Origin: an uncultured Planctomycetales bacterium
Lineage (GTDB): Bacteria > Planctomycetota > Planctomycetia > Pirellulales > Thermoguttaceae
Assembly (NCBI GenBank): GCA_947305735.1
Contig: CAMZEO010000008.1
Span: 1 to 42,471 of the forward strand
Length of the DNA stretch: 42,471 bases
Direction of reading: 5' to 3'
Both the position numbers and the translations under genes were made by a program. Under the pieces are notes generated by a model. That model made no database searches and was not told the origin of the DNA. It worked only from the letters and a program-made list of their open reading frames with translations. Positions 31,928 through 40,649 of the stretch are shown in pieces (the stretch's first letter is position 1; each line of letters begins with the position of its first letter).

Positions 31928-33451
31928 ATGAGTTTCCAAACTTCCCGACGTAATTTTATCAAGACGTCGACCATTGCCGGCGCCGGTTTCCTTTGCGCCG
32001 CCGGTTCCGCCGCCAAAGTCGCGCGCGCTTCCGCGCTTGAAGGTCTCGCGATCGCCGGTATCGGCGTGGGCGGCAAAGGCTCTAGCGACATTCAACAAGC
32101 CGGTCTTTACGGCAAAGTCGTCGCTTTATGCGACACCGACCGCAACACGCTCGAAGGACAAGCGAAGAATTTCGCCGCCAACGATCCGAAGCTCTACACG
32201 GACTATCGCGAGCTGTTCGCCGAAATGATGGACAAGATCGACGCGGTTACCGTCAGCACTCCCGACCATATGCACACGATCATCACTGCGACCGCGATTA
32301 AAGCCGGCAAGCACGCGTACACGCAAAAGCCGCTTACGCGCACGATCGGCGAAGCGCGCTACCTCGGCTACCTCGCGCGCAAGCATGGCGTTTGCACGCA
32401 GATGGGCAACCAGGGATCCACGCTTGACGCGATGCGTCGTTGCGTCGCGCAAATTAAAGCGGGCGTCATCGGCGATATTCTCGCGGTTCACATCTGGACG
32501 AACCGTCCGATTTGGGCGCAAGGTCCCGATCGCGCTATGACGTTGGAAAAGTACAAGGCTCAACTTGCCGACGAGACCGACGACGCGGAAGAAATCGAAG
32601 AACTCTACAAGGAAAAAGAAGAGCAAGTCAAGAAGGCTCAAGAGCGCGTCGATTGGGACTCCTGGCTTGGCGTCGCGCCGAAACGCGAATTCTGGCCCGG
32701 CATTTACCACGATTTCCAATGGCGCGGCTGGTGGGACTTCGGTTCCGGTTCGCTCGGCGACATGGCTTGCCATACCGCCAACATGCCTTACGGCGCTTGC
32801 GATCTGAAGTTCCCGACCGAAGTCGTCGCCGAATCCTCCGGACACGATTTCGATTCGTTCCCGGCGTCCTCCAAGATTTGGTTCCAATTCCCGGCGAACG
32901 ATTGGCGCGACGCGCTCGAAGTCACCTGGTTTGACGCCAAGACGAAACCGGATTCCGCCATCTTCGAAAAGTACGCGATCGAAAATCCGACCGACTCCGG
33001 CGCTATCATCATCGGTTCCAAAGGTTGCGCTTACAGCCCGGACGACTACGCCAATAGCTATCAGCTTCTCGCCGAAGGCGGCGAGGCTCTCGCGGAAATC
33101 GAAGGCGTCGAATGGCGCAAGGCTCCCGAAGACGAACATTCCGGCAATTTCGACGCTCGCAACAAGCTCGAATGGGTCACGGCGATCAAAGAAAACAAGC
33201 CGGAACTCTGCTGGTCCAACTTCCCGGACTTCGCCGGACCGCTTACCGAAACGATCCTCTTGGGCAATCTGGCCGTCTGGGCCGCTCCGACGGCGGGCGA
33301 ACGCGGCGAAACGATCAAATGGGACGCGAAAAAGCTCGAAGTCACCAACCTCGCCGAACTCAAGACTCCCGGCGTCGCCGAACTCGTTCGTCCGGAATAT
33401 CAGAACGGTTACGACAAGATCGACTGGTCCTTCATCAATGAAACTCTCTGA
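31928..33451 (+). CDS. Tat-exported Gfo/Idh/MocA-family oxidoreductase
   Basis: A 507-residue oxidoreductase with a twin-arginine signal (SRRNFIKTSTIAGAGFLCAAG), so it folds with its nicotinamide cofactor and is then exported. The Rossmann start is GLAIAGIGVGGKG. The family's EKP motif reads YTQKPL here, as in many planctomycetal exported members, keeping the lysine. A charged helical insert (residues about 205-240) precedes the substrate region with GSLGDMACHTANMPYGA. It probably acts on a sugar in the periplasm or paryphoplasm. AGGAG lies seven bases before the ATG. Third codon positions favour C more than the neighbouring genes, with many GCG/AAG/GAA/TTC repeats, which suggests strong expression. 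It has its own terminator and stands alone. Confidence 0.88.
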   Translation: MSFQTSRRNFIKTSTIAGAGFLCAAGSAAKVARASALEGLAIAGIGVGGKGSSDIQQAGLYGKVVALCDTDRNTLEGQAKNFAANDPKLYTDYRELFAEMMDKIDAVTVSTPDHMHTIITATAIKAGKHAYTQKPLTRTIGEARYLGYLARKHGVCTQMGNQGSTLDAMRRCVAQIKAGVIGDILAVHIWTNRPIWAQGPDRAMTLEKYKAQLADETDDAEEIEELYKEKEEQVKKAQERVDWDSWLGVAPKREFWPGIYHDFQWRGWWDFGSGSLGDMACHTANMPYGACDLKFPTEVVAESSGHDFDSFPASSKIWFQFPANDWRDALEVTWFDAKTKPDSAIFEKYAIENPTDSGAIIIGSKGCAYSPDDYANSYQLLAEGGEALAEIEGVEWRKAPEDEHSGNFDARNKLEWVTAIKENKPELCWSNFPDFAGPLTETILLGNLAVWAAPTAGERGETIKWDAKKLEVTNLAELKTPGVAELVRPEYQNGYDKIDWSFINETL

Positions 33452-33513
33452 TCTTAGTCGGCTAAGCGCCTGACGAACGCGCGTTCGTCGGCGTCCGTCC
33501 GTTTCAACAAAGA

Positions 33514-33548
33514 GACGACCCGCTGTTGATAGCGGGTCGTCGTCTTTT
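33514..33548 (+). terminator. Intrinsic terminator after the Tat-exported oxidoreductase
   Basis: GACGACCCGCT (33514-33524) and AGCGGGTCGTC (33531-33541) form a perfect eleven-base GC-rich stem with a six-base loop, followed by GTCTTTT. It lies 63 bases after the stop codon. Confidence 0.8.
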
Positions 33549-33589
33549 AGCGCGTCGCGCGATCGGCGTTTTATCGGGATTAGCGCTCC

Positions 33590-34642
33590 CTATCGTCTTT
33601 TAAAGAGACGCCTCATTTTTCCTTCAAACCGATTTTGCTCCGGTTTGTCGTCCTTTGGAGAAGACGTTTTTGGAGATCCGACGTTTCGCCGATTGAGCGA
33701 CAAGTCCGGTCTTGCGTCGAACGGACGTTGAAAAGCGTCGTTTCGACTCGCGCGGTCGTCTTCCGTCTCGCCGGAACCGTCGACGTCGGCGCGCGCGGAG
33801 GTATCTTCTCTTCCGTTCATTCTTTCCAGAATACGGTCGCGGATGACGCGCGCTTTGTCTCCGAAATACCGTTTAACCGCTTCGGGGTTGGAGACTACTT
33901 CGAGCGGCGTTCCCGAGCATAACACTTTGCCTTTGTCGACGATGTAACTCCTGTCGGTAATCTGCAGCGTTTCGTCGACTTGATGGTCGGTTATAAGCAC
34001 GGCGACGCCGTCGTCGGCAAGTTCGCGGATAACTTTTTGCATTTCTTCGACGGTGATTGGGTCGACGTTTGCAAACGGCTCGTCCAGAAGCAGGATTTTC
34101 GGATCGGCGAGAAGGGCGCGCGCTATTTCCAAACGCCGACGCTCGCCGCCGGAAAGACCGCCCGAGCCGCCCATGCCCACTTTCGTCTTGCGGATATGCT
34201 CTAAATTGAACCGTTTAAGCGCTTCCGCGCAACGCCTTTTTTGTTCGGAACGCGAATAGCCCATATATTCCATGGCGGCGTAAAGATTTTCTTCAGTCGT
34301 GAGCGTTCCGAACGTGCTTCGATCTTGCGGCAAATAGCCCAGGCGTCCTTCGCGCGCGCGACGGTACATCGGCCAGTCGGTGACGTCAAGACCGTTGAGG
34401 GTGACGGTTCCGCCGTTTGTCGGAATTAGACCGCACGACATACGGAAGCTGGTCGTTTTTCCCGCGCCGTTCGCGCCGAGAAGTCCGACGACCTCCCCTT
34501 CGCGCACTTCAAAACTAACGCCCTGGACGACGGTTCGTTGACCGTATCTTTTAACGAGATTATCGACTTTCAAGACAACCGGACGCTCGCGACGTCCCGA
34601 CGGTCGTTGCGGTCGAGCCTTTGGCGTAATTTTCCAGTTCAA
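33590..34642 (-). CDS. lptB: LptB-type ABC ATPase with N- and C-terminal extensions
   Basis: The core (residues about 27-265) is a lipopolysaccharide-export ATPase: VLKVDNLVKRYGQRTVVQGV, Walker A GLLGANGAGKTTSFRM, RLGYLPQDRSTFGTLTTEENL, signature LSGGERRRLEIARAL, Walker B ILLLDEPFANVDP and the H-loop LITDHQVDETLQI. LptB drives LPS from the inner membrane with LptFG, so the cell is likely diderm with LPS-like lipid. The total of 350 residues exceeds the usual 240: a basic N-terminal 26 residues and a hydrophilic tail of about 85 residues (ARADVDGSGETEDDRAS, later KDDKPEQNRFEGKMRRLFKRR) are extra. I use TTG 34642 because GGGAGG lies seven bases ahead; TTG 34660 is an alternative. No lptA/lptC gene is adjacent. 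Confidence 0.85.
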   Translation of the reverse strand: MNWKITPKARPQRPSGRRERPVVLKVDNLVKRYGQRTVVQGVSFEVREGEVVGLLGANGAGKTTSFRMSCGLIPTNGGTVTLNGLDVTDWPMYRRAREGRLGYLPQDRSTFGTLTTEENLYAAMEYMGYSRSEQKRRCAEALKRFNLEHIRKTKVGMGGSGGLSGGERRRLEIARALLADPKILLLDEPFANVDPITVEEMQKVIRELADDGVAVLITDHQVDETLQITDRSYIVDKGKVLCSGTPLEVVSNPEAVKRYFGDKARVIRDRILERMNGREDTSARADVDGSGETEDDRASRNDAFQRPFDARPDLSLNRRNVGSPKTSSPKDDKPEQNRFEGKMRRLFKRR

Positions 34643-34714
34643 GACGGCGCCTCCCTGCAAAACGCGGCGACCGGTTCGTTTTCCCGCCGCCTATTTAACG
34701 AAAAAAGTCCGGCG

Positions 34715-34743
34715 ATTCTCCTCTTTTTCCCCTTGTTTGTCAA
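34715..34743 (-). promoter_or_regulatory. Promoter of the LptB-type gene
   Basis: On the minus strand a perfect TTGACA (34743-34738), 17 bases, then GAGAAT (34720-34715). It lies in the gap after the MetS-type gene and would give a leader of about 66 bases before the TTG at 34642. Confidence 0.5.
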
Positions 34744-34776
34744 GAGAGTTATTGAAAGCGTTTCGTCGACCTTAGA

Positions 34777-34947
34777 CTATTCGACGGATCCGTTGGATAT
34801 TTCGCCCGTTTCAACGCCTTCAATCGTTTCGGCAAGGTCTTCTTCAACCGATTCCGGCGCCGTGATCATTTTATAGCAACACCATCCGAACAACCCGAGA
34901 ACGAATCCAAGGGTAACGGTCATGCTTATCCATCCGCCGATAGTCAT
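34777..34947 (-). CDS. MetS-type small subunit of an NSS sodium symporter
   Basis: A 56-residue protein with one membrane helix (ISMTVTLGFVLGLFGWCCYKM, residues 7-27) and an acidic cytoplasmic tail (ESVEEDLAETIEGVETG). Its ATG overlaps the stop codon of the preceding NSS transporter gene by four bases (ATGA), so the two are translationally coupled. Small single-helix partners of NSS transporters such as MetS of the MetPS methionine/alanine importer have this size, position and topology. It probably joins the transporter at 34944-36581, and perhaps the upstream copy too. The acidic tail is longer than usual. It is too short for routine gene calls and easily missed. Confidence 0.72.
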   Translation of the reverse strand: MTIGGWISMTVTLGFVLGLFGWCCYKMITAPESVEEDLAETIEGVETGEISNGSVE

Positions 34948-36581
34948 TCCTGGATCTCCTTATTGGACGAAATTTGCTCTTTTTCCTCTTTTTTCCACCT
35001 TAGCGTCGTCGCCAACGAGACGACGAATAAAACGACGACGATCGTCGCCAGAAAGAGCGTTGAGATTTGCGCCGATCTGCTTGTTTTGAGCGATTCGACG
35101 CGCTCGCCAAAATTCTGGAACAGCCATGCGCCAAAAATCAGAACGAGGTAGGGAAGCGACGCGTATTTGATTAATTTGCCTAGTCCGGAAGGCAATTTGA
35201 CGATCGCGCCGCGATCGAGTTCGCTTTTCAAATTCTCCAAGCCCCAAATATGAGAAATGATAAACGTTTGCACGATCGCGCACAGAAACGGCGTGAAATT
35301 CGCGGACCAGAAGTCAAACGTGTCGAGCGCGGCAAATTGAGCGGTGAACCAGCATACGAACGACGTTCCCGCGCAAACGAGAACGGCGGCGACGAGAACG
35401 CTCGTTTGACGAGACCAACGGAACGTCTCTTTTAGAAACGCGACCGCCGGCTGAAGTTGCGAAATCGAACTTGTGATCGCCGAGAAGAACAGCAACGTGA
35501 AGAAAAGGAAGCCGAAGAATTGTCCCATCGGCATTTCGCCAAACACGTTCGGCAGCACGACGAATCCTAACGAGAAGGAACTTCCGATGTTGTCCGCCGC
35601 GGCGGCGCCCAGAAACATAATCGCCGGAGGAATGATCATAAGTCCGCCGAGCGCGACTTCGCAAAACTCGTTGGCCATCGTCGCGGTAACGCTCGAAAGC
35701 GCGATATCCTGTTTCGATTTGACGTAACTCGTGTACGTGCAAACGGCGCTTGTGCAAATTGAGGTCGAAAAGAAAATTTGGGAAGTCGCCGCGAGCCATA
35801 CGTCCATGTCGAGGAGCGTCTTGTCCAGATTTTGGGGATTCCACATAAAGCCGAGGCCGTCAAGAAAACTTTGTCCCTGCTCGCCGGTCGGATTGCCAAG
35901 CGTTAAAACGCGTATGACGATGAAGAACGAACAAAGCAAAATTAAAGGAGCGACCATTTTGCAGAATCGTTCGATTCCTTTGGAGATTCCCCGATAAATA
36001 AGCCAGAAATTCATAAACGTGCAAAGAGCGACGAGCGCGACGATAATCGACGTCGACGAACCGAACAGCGAACCGTCGCTCGCCGAGCCGGTAATCGAAT
36101 CAAACGCGCTCGCGTATCCTTCCGCAGACCCGAGTTTTAGACCGGGTTCTATCGTCGGGATAATCGAAAAGCCGAGACCAATCGGTTTGAGCAGTCCCCC
36201 CAGGTATTGCAACGCGTAGACAAGACACCAGCTTTCGACGACGAGGTAGTACATGTCGATTACGTAGGCCGTAAAGATCATGAGTCCGCCGCAGATTCCG
36301 CAAATCGGCTTGCGCCCCCCGGCTTCGTAATAGATTCCAATGGGAGAGTGTCGCCCGCGTCTGCCTCCGTGTCTCCCGAGCGCCCATTCCGCGCTCGCCA
36401 GAGGAATCGCGACGATCAGAAGCGAGATCAGATAGGGAATCATGAACGCCCCGCCGCCGTGAAGCGTCGCCTGACCGGGAAAGCGGATGAAGTTTCCCAG
36501 ACCGACGGCGCTTCCCGAGACCGCCAGGACGACGCCCAGCCGCGAACCCCAATGTTCGTTTGTTTGCGAACCATCTTTCAT
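34944..36581 (-). CDS. Sodium:neurotransmitter symporter family transporter, copy 2
   Basis: A 545-residue NSS (LeuT-fold) transporter with about twelve membrane helices. The N-terminal block HWGSRLGVVLAVSGSAVGLGNFIRFPGQ is the family's sodium- and substrate-site helix 1 with the unwound GSAVGLGN centre. GGGAFMIPYLISLLIVAIPL is helix 2. It imports an amino acid or similar solute with sodium. Its ATG (36579-36581) overlaps the stop of the first NSS copy by four bases, with GAGGAG ahead; a longer frame upstream is rejected. A MetS-type subunit follows with another four-base overlap. The substrate is unknown; the MetS partner suggests methionine or alanine as a possibility. Confidence 0.88.
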   Translation of the reverse strand: MKDGSQTNEHWGSRLGVVLAVSGSAVGLGNFIRFPGQATLHGGGAFMIPYLISLLIVAIPLASAEWALGRHGGRRGRHSPIGIYYEAGGRKPICGICGGLMIFTAYVIDMYYLVVESWCLVYALQYLGGLLKPIGLGFSIIPTIEPGLKLGSAEGYASAFDSITGSASDGSLFGSSTSIIVALVALCTFMNFWLIYRGISKGIERFCKMVAPLILLCSFFIVIRVLTLGNPTGEQGQSFLDGLGFMWNPQNLDKTLLDMDVWLAATSQIFFSTSICTSAVCTYTSYVKSKQDIALSSVTATMANEFCEVALGGLMIIPPAIMFLGAAAADNIGSSFSLGFVVLPNVFGEMPMGQFFGFLFFTLLFFSAITSSISQLQPAVAFLKETFRWSRQTSVLVAAVLVCAGTSFVCWFTAQFAALDTFDFWSANFTPFLCAIVQTFIISHIWGLENLKSELDRGAIVKLPSGLGKLIKYASLPYLVLIFGAWLFQNFGERVESLKTSRSAQISTLFLATIVVVLFVVSLATTLRWKKEEKEQISSNKEIQE

Positions 36582-38224
36582 TTCAGGCGCTCCTCTTTTT
36601 TCCAGCGTTCGATAACGATCCACGAGAGCGCGAGAAGTCCGACCGCCAAAGCGGCGATAAAGATCAACGAGTACTGAGCGACGTCGTTCTCGGCGACGTC
36701 GAGAACTCTTCCTTTGAGGTTTTTATAACACCAAAACGCAAAGATTGCCGCGAGATACGGCAACGAGACATATTTGATGATCGGTCCGAAAAATCTTGGC
36801 AGTTTGACGATCGCGCCGGAGTCCCATTCTTTTTGCAGGTTCGAGAGTTTCCAAACGCGGACGATTAAAATCGTTTGGAAAACGCCGCCCAGAAACGGCG
36901 CGAAGTTTGCGAGCCAGAAATCGAACGCGTCGAGCGCGGCGAGATCTTTGGTGAACCAGCATACGAACGCGGTTCCCGAGAGAACGACGAGGGAGACGAG
37001 CAAAACGCAAACGGTTCTCGATATTCTCAACGCGTCCTGAAAGAGCGCGAGCGTCGGTTGAATAATCGACATGGAGCTTGTGATCGCGGCGCAAAATAAA
37101 AGCGTGAAGAACAGGAACCCGAAAAACTGACCGGCGGGCATTTGACCGAAAACGTTGGGCAGGACGATAAACCCCAACGAAAACGTGCTGCCGAATTTGT
37201 CCGCCGCCTGGATTCCCAGAAACATGACGGCGGGCGGAATCGCCATCAGGCCGCCCAGAACGACTTCGCAAAATTCGTTCGCGACCGTGGCGGTGACGCT
37301 CGACAGCGCGACGTCTTCATTCGGTTTGACGTAGCTTGCGTAGGAACAGGTCGCGCCCAGGCAGATCGACACGGTGAAAAACAGTTGAGCCGTCGCCGCG
37401 AGCCAGACTTCCGGATTACTCAGCGAATCGAAGACGCTTGATCGGACGATTTCGCCCGATTCCAAGACGATCTCGCGCGTTGGATTCCACATGAATCCCA
37501 GGCCGTCGATCAGACTTTGTCCGGGCGTTCCCGTTGGATTGCCGAGCGTCAGAATCCGCGCGATAACGACGAACGAACAAATCAAGACGAGCGGCGCGAC
37601 GATTTTGCTGAACCGTTCGATTCCTTTGGAAACGCCGCGGTAGATCAGGTAGAAATTGGCGGCGGCGCATACGAGCGTCACGACCGCCAGCGGCGAGACG
37701 GCGTTTTTGAAGAGCGAGCCGTCGGCGTTCATGCCGGTGAAAGACTCGAACAGCGAGCCGTATTCGCTCGACGAGTCGAGAAGAAGTCCGGGCTTGACTT
37801 CGTTAAGAAGCGAGAAACCCAATCCGCAATGATCGAGGAGACCGCCCAGGTATTGAAGCGCGTAAAGCAGGCACCACGCTTCGACGATAATGTAGTACAT
37901 GCTGATCACGAGCGGAGTCAATCCCGACAGACCTCCGCAAAGCCCCCAAAAACGCGATTTATTCCCGACGGCGTAATAGATTCCAAACGGCGAATGATAG
38001 CCAAGTCTCCCGCCGCGACGTCCCAGCGCCCATTCCGAACTCGCCAGCGGTATCGCGATAAACAGAAAAGAAAGCAGATAGGGAATCATGAACGCGCCGC
38101 CGCCGTAGCTGACGACTTGACCCGGAAAACGCAAAAAATTACCCAGTCCGACCGCGCCGCCCGCGACGGCGATCACGACGCCTACGCGCGAGCCCCAGTG
38201 TTCTTGTTGACGGGATGGTTTCAA
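36578..38224 (-). CDS. Sodium:neurotransmitter symporter family transporter, copy 1
   Basis: A 548-residue NSS transporter closely similar to its downstream neighbour: HWGSRVGVVIAVAGGAVGLGNFLRFPGQ, SYGGGAFMIPYLLSFLFIAIPLASSEWALG and the later AAITSSMSIIQPTLALFQD all match the same blocks. Differences concentrate in the extracellular loops around residues 130-190 and 235-260, where this copy has an insert (TREIVLESGEIVRS). The start is a TTG (38222-38224), the only codon ahead of the conserved N-terminus, with a weak AGCGAGAAAAA site. It lies 38 bases after the ABC-F gene and may be read through from it. The two copies plus MetS form a coupled set, perhaps with two substrate preferences or a pair working together. 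Confidence 0.88.
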   Translation of the reverse strand: MKPSRQQEHWGSRVGVVIAVAGGAVGLGNFLRFPGQVVSYGGGAFMIPYLLSFLFIAIPLASSEWALGRRGGRLGYHSPFGIYYAVGNKSRFWGLCGGLSGLTPLVISMYYIIVEAWCLLYALQYLGGLLDHCGLGFSLLNEVKPGLLLDSSSEYGSLFESFTGMNADGSLFKNAVSPLAVVTLVCAAANFYLIYRGVSKGIERFSKIVAPLVLICSFVVIARILTLGNPTGTPGQSLIDGLGFMWNPTREIVLESGEIVRSSVFDSLSNPEVWLAATAQLFFTVSICLGATCSYASYVKPNEDVALSSVTATVANEFCEVVLGGLMAIPPAVMFLGIQAADKFGSTFSLGFIVLPNVFGQMPAGQFFGFLFFTLLFCAAITSSMSIIQPTLALFQDALRISRTVCVLLVSLVVLSGTAFVCWFTKDLAALDAFDFWLANFAPFLGGVFQTILIVRVWKLSNLQKEWDSGAIVKLPRFFGPIIKYVSLPYLAAIFAFWCYKNLKGRVLDVAENDVAQYSLIFIAALAVGLLALSWIVIERWKKEERLK

Positions 38225-38262
38225 CGTTTTTTCTCGCTATGAATAAGGCGGGACGAACAATC

Positions 38263-40485
38263 TCACCAGTTTAATTCGGACGCTTCTTCCCAGTGTTCGT
38301 AAAGCGTTTTGATCGCTTCTTCCTCGGCTTTAATTTCCGCCTGAATCTCTTTCATTTTTTCGCCGTCGCGCAAATTTTCCGGCTTGAGCAACTCCTCGTT
38401 GAGAGATTGCATATGCGTTTCGCGAATGAATATTTCGTCTTCGACGTCGGAAACTTTTCGGAACGGGAACTTCCGCTTGCGTTTTTCCTGTTTCGGCTTC
38501 GATTTTTGTTTTCCGAAGTTCGCCTGCGATTCTTTAAAGGCTTCTTCTTCGTTTTTCGGACGTCTTGGCGTCGACTTATAACTCGGAACGCCGTTTGTTC
38601 TTTTGGCGTCGGGATTATCGTCGAGTTCGGGGATCGTTCCTCTGTTCTTTCCCCTGGAACCTTTCATAGGCGCGGGGGACGAAGCGACCTGCGGAACGTT
38701 TCGACGACTCTTGTTTGTCGGCTGTTTTTTAGGCGCCTTGGACGAGATATGTTCAAGGGACGAACGCCTGGACATGTCGGAATTCGGCTTGACGGGCGCG
38801 CGAACGTTTTTCTCCGGCGCGAAAGGCTCGTCGAGCGCGCCCGGCAGGAACGGGTCGGCGATCAGACCTTTGGCGACCATATGGCGGAACGTGGAATAGT
38901 TGCCTTCGACGATTTTGTAGGAAGCGTTCGGTTGAACGACGAGGATTTTGTCGGCGACCTGATCGACGAAGTAACGGTCGTGGCTGATGAAGATAACGCT
39001 TCCGGAAAACTCTTTGATCGCTTTTTCGAGCGCTTTTCTCGCCCACAAATCGAGGAGGTTGGTCGGTTCGTCGAGAATGAGAACGTTTGGATCGTCCGCC
39101 GCCAGCTTCGCGAGCGCCGCGCGGCAACGCTGACCTCCGCTGAGATTGCAGACTTTCAGAAGCTGTTGATCGCCCGTTAGACCGAACGTCGCGAGCAACT
39201 TGCGGCGCTGCAGATCTTCAAAAACTTTTTTCTTTGGACGAATCGCGTCAACGACGGGGATTTGATCGTCGACCGCCCTTAGTTGCTGATCGAAATATCC
39301 GATTTCGACGCCCTGTCCAAAGCGAACGGTTCCCGCGTCGGGCGTTTCTTCGCCGAGCAGACAGCGCAGGAACGTCGTTTTGCCGCACCCGTTGGGACCG
39401 AGAATCGCCCAGCGTTCCCCTCGCTGAACGTCGAAAGAATAATTGTCGAACAGAACGCGGTCTCCGTAACCCTTTTTAAGTCCCTCGACGCGGAAAACAA
39501 TATCGCCGGTTCGCGACGCGGGCGGGAAAGTCATCGGAGGGGACGAAACGTCGCGCGGCAACTCGGGCGGATCCGCTTCGAGCCGCTCGAGTTTTTTACG
39601 GCGGTCCTCGGCGCGCGCGGCGGTGTCTTTGCCGTAGTGGTTCTTGCGAATGAAGTCTTTGGTCTTTTCGACTTCTTCAACCCATTTTTCATAGGTTTTC
39701 GTTTGAACGGCGAGTCGCTCTTCTTTGAGAACGGAATATTTCGAAAAATTGCCGGGATAGTCGTCGATCGTGCCCGCGTAAAGCTCGAATGTTCTATTGG
39801 TTACGCGATCGAGAAAGTAACGGTCGTGGCTGACGAGAACGACGGCGGCGGTTGTGTTTTTCAGGAAGTCTTCAAGCCATTCCGTAGCGGCGAGATCGAG
39901 GTGGTTGGACGGCTCGTCGAGAAGCATGATATCCGGTTCTTCGAGGAGCAGTTTGGCGAGCCCCAGCCGATTCAATTCGCCGCCGCTGAGCGAGGAGACC
40001 GCTTTATTCATATCTTCCTCGCGAAAACCGACGCCGAGCAGGATGCGTTGGACGCGGTGCTCGATATTGTAGGCGTCGTGTCGCATGAGGTACTCGTGCA
40101 ACTTGTCGTAGCGCCTGGAAAGACGTTCAAGTTCGTCGGAACTCAGAGAGACGTTCGACATCCTGGTCGCGATTTCTTCAGCTTCGCGTTGCGCGTCGGT
40201 CAGATGAGCGAGCGCGCCGCGACTCGCTTCGAGAACCGTTTCGCGCGAATCGGTCGCCGGACGTTGTTCCAGGTAGCCGATCGTCGCGTCGGAATAACGC
40301 TCGAAGAATCCTTTTTCCGTTTCCTCTCGACCGGAAAGAATGTTCAACAGCGTCGTCTTGCCGCATCCGTTGGGTCCGACGAGACCGATTTTGTCTCCGT
40401 CCCGGACTTGAAACGTAACGTCCGCCAGAACCGGTTCCGGTCCGTAGTGTTTTCGAAGATGTTCGACGTTTAATATGACTGCCAT
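38263..40485 (-). CDS. ABC-F family ATPase (Uup/YdiF-like) with long linker and C-terminal coiled coil
   Basis: A 740-residue soluble protein with two ABC domains: GLVGPNGCGKTTLLNIL, LSGGELNRLGLAKLLLEEP, MLLDEPSNHLDL in the first, and AILGPNGCGKTTFLRCL, LSGGQRCRAALAKLAADDP, LILDEPTNLLDL in the second, where NLLD replaces the usual NHLD. Between them is the charged ABC-F linker (about residues 240-300). Residues 541-680 are a basic, disordered stretch (KAPKKQPTNKSRR, later PKQEKRKRKFPFRK) and 680-740 a coiled coil (VEDEIFIRETHMQ, KEIQAEIKAEEEAI). ABC-F proteins act on the ribosome in translation or quality control. The ATG 40483-40485 is placed by the first ABC domain; a frame 60 residues longer is not supported. 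Confidence 0.9.
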   Translation of the reverse strand: MAVILNVEHLRKHYGPEPVLADVTFQVRDGDKIGLVGPNGCGKTTLLNILSGREETEKGFFERYSDATIGYLEQRPATDSRETVLEASRGALAHLTDAQREAEEIATRMSNVSLSSDELERLSRRYDKLHEYLMRHDAYNIEHRVQRILLGVGFREEDMNKAVSSLSGGELNRLGLAKLLLEEPDIMLLDEPSNHLDLAATEWLEDFLKNTTAAVVLVSHDRYFLDRVTNRTFELYAGTIDDYPGNFSKYSVLKEERLAVQTKTYEKWVEEVEKTKDFIRKNHYGKDTAARAEDRRKKLERLEADPPELPRDVSSPPMTFPPASRTGDIVFRVEGLKKGYGDRVLFDNYSFDVQRGERWAILGPNGCGKTTFLRCLLGEETPDAGTVRFGQGVEIGYFDQQLRAVDDQIPVVDAIRPKKKVFEDLQRRKLLATFGLTGDQQLLKVCNLSGGQRCRAALAKLAADDPNVLILDEPTNLLDLWARKALEKAIKEFSGSVIFISHDRYFVDQVADKILVVQPNASYKIVEGNYSTFRHMVAKGLIADPFLPGALDEPFAPEKNVRAPVKPNSDMSRRSSLEHISSKAPKKQPTNKSRRNVPQVASSPAPMKGSRGKNRGTIPELDDNPDAKRTNGVPSYKSTPRRPKNEEEAFKESQANFGKQKSKPKQEKRKRKFPFRKVSDVEDEIFIRETHMQSLNEELLKPENLRDGEKMKEIQAEIKAEEEAIKTLYEHWEEASELNW

Positions 40486-40552
40486 GAATACGTTAGTCCG
40501 TCCGTTGAGTTGCGGTAATGACGCCGGGCGATTCCGCGGCGCGCGTTCCGTA

Positions 40553-40580
40553 ATTCTACCGGAAATTGCGCGTTCGTAAA
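40553..40580 (-). promoter_or_regulatory. Candidate promoter of the ABC-F gene
   Basis: On the minus strand TTTACG (40580-40575), 16 bases, TAGAAT (40558-40553), giving a start about 61 bases ahead of the ATG at 40485. Confidence 0.42.
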
Positions 40581-40649
40581 GACCTGGACGCGCGCCCGAG
40601 CGAGTCGCGCGGCGCGGAGGATATCCCCGAATCGCGGATCGAAAGAGAC

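Noticed and set aside
32126..33139. A long minus-strand frame opposite the Tat-exported oxidoreductase
   Set aside because: No motif and no promoter; the plus-strand gene has Tat signal, ribosome site and terminator.
39283..40473. A 396-codon open frame opposite the ABC-F gene
   Set aside because: Same mirror effect of codon bias; the two ABC domains on the minus strand are unambiguous.
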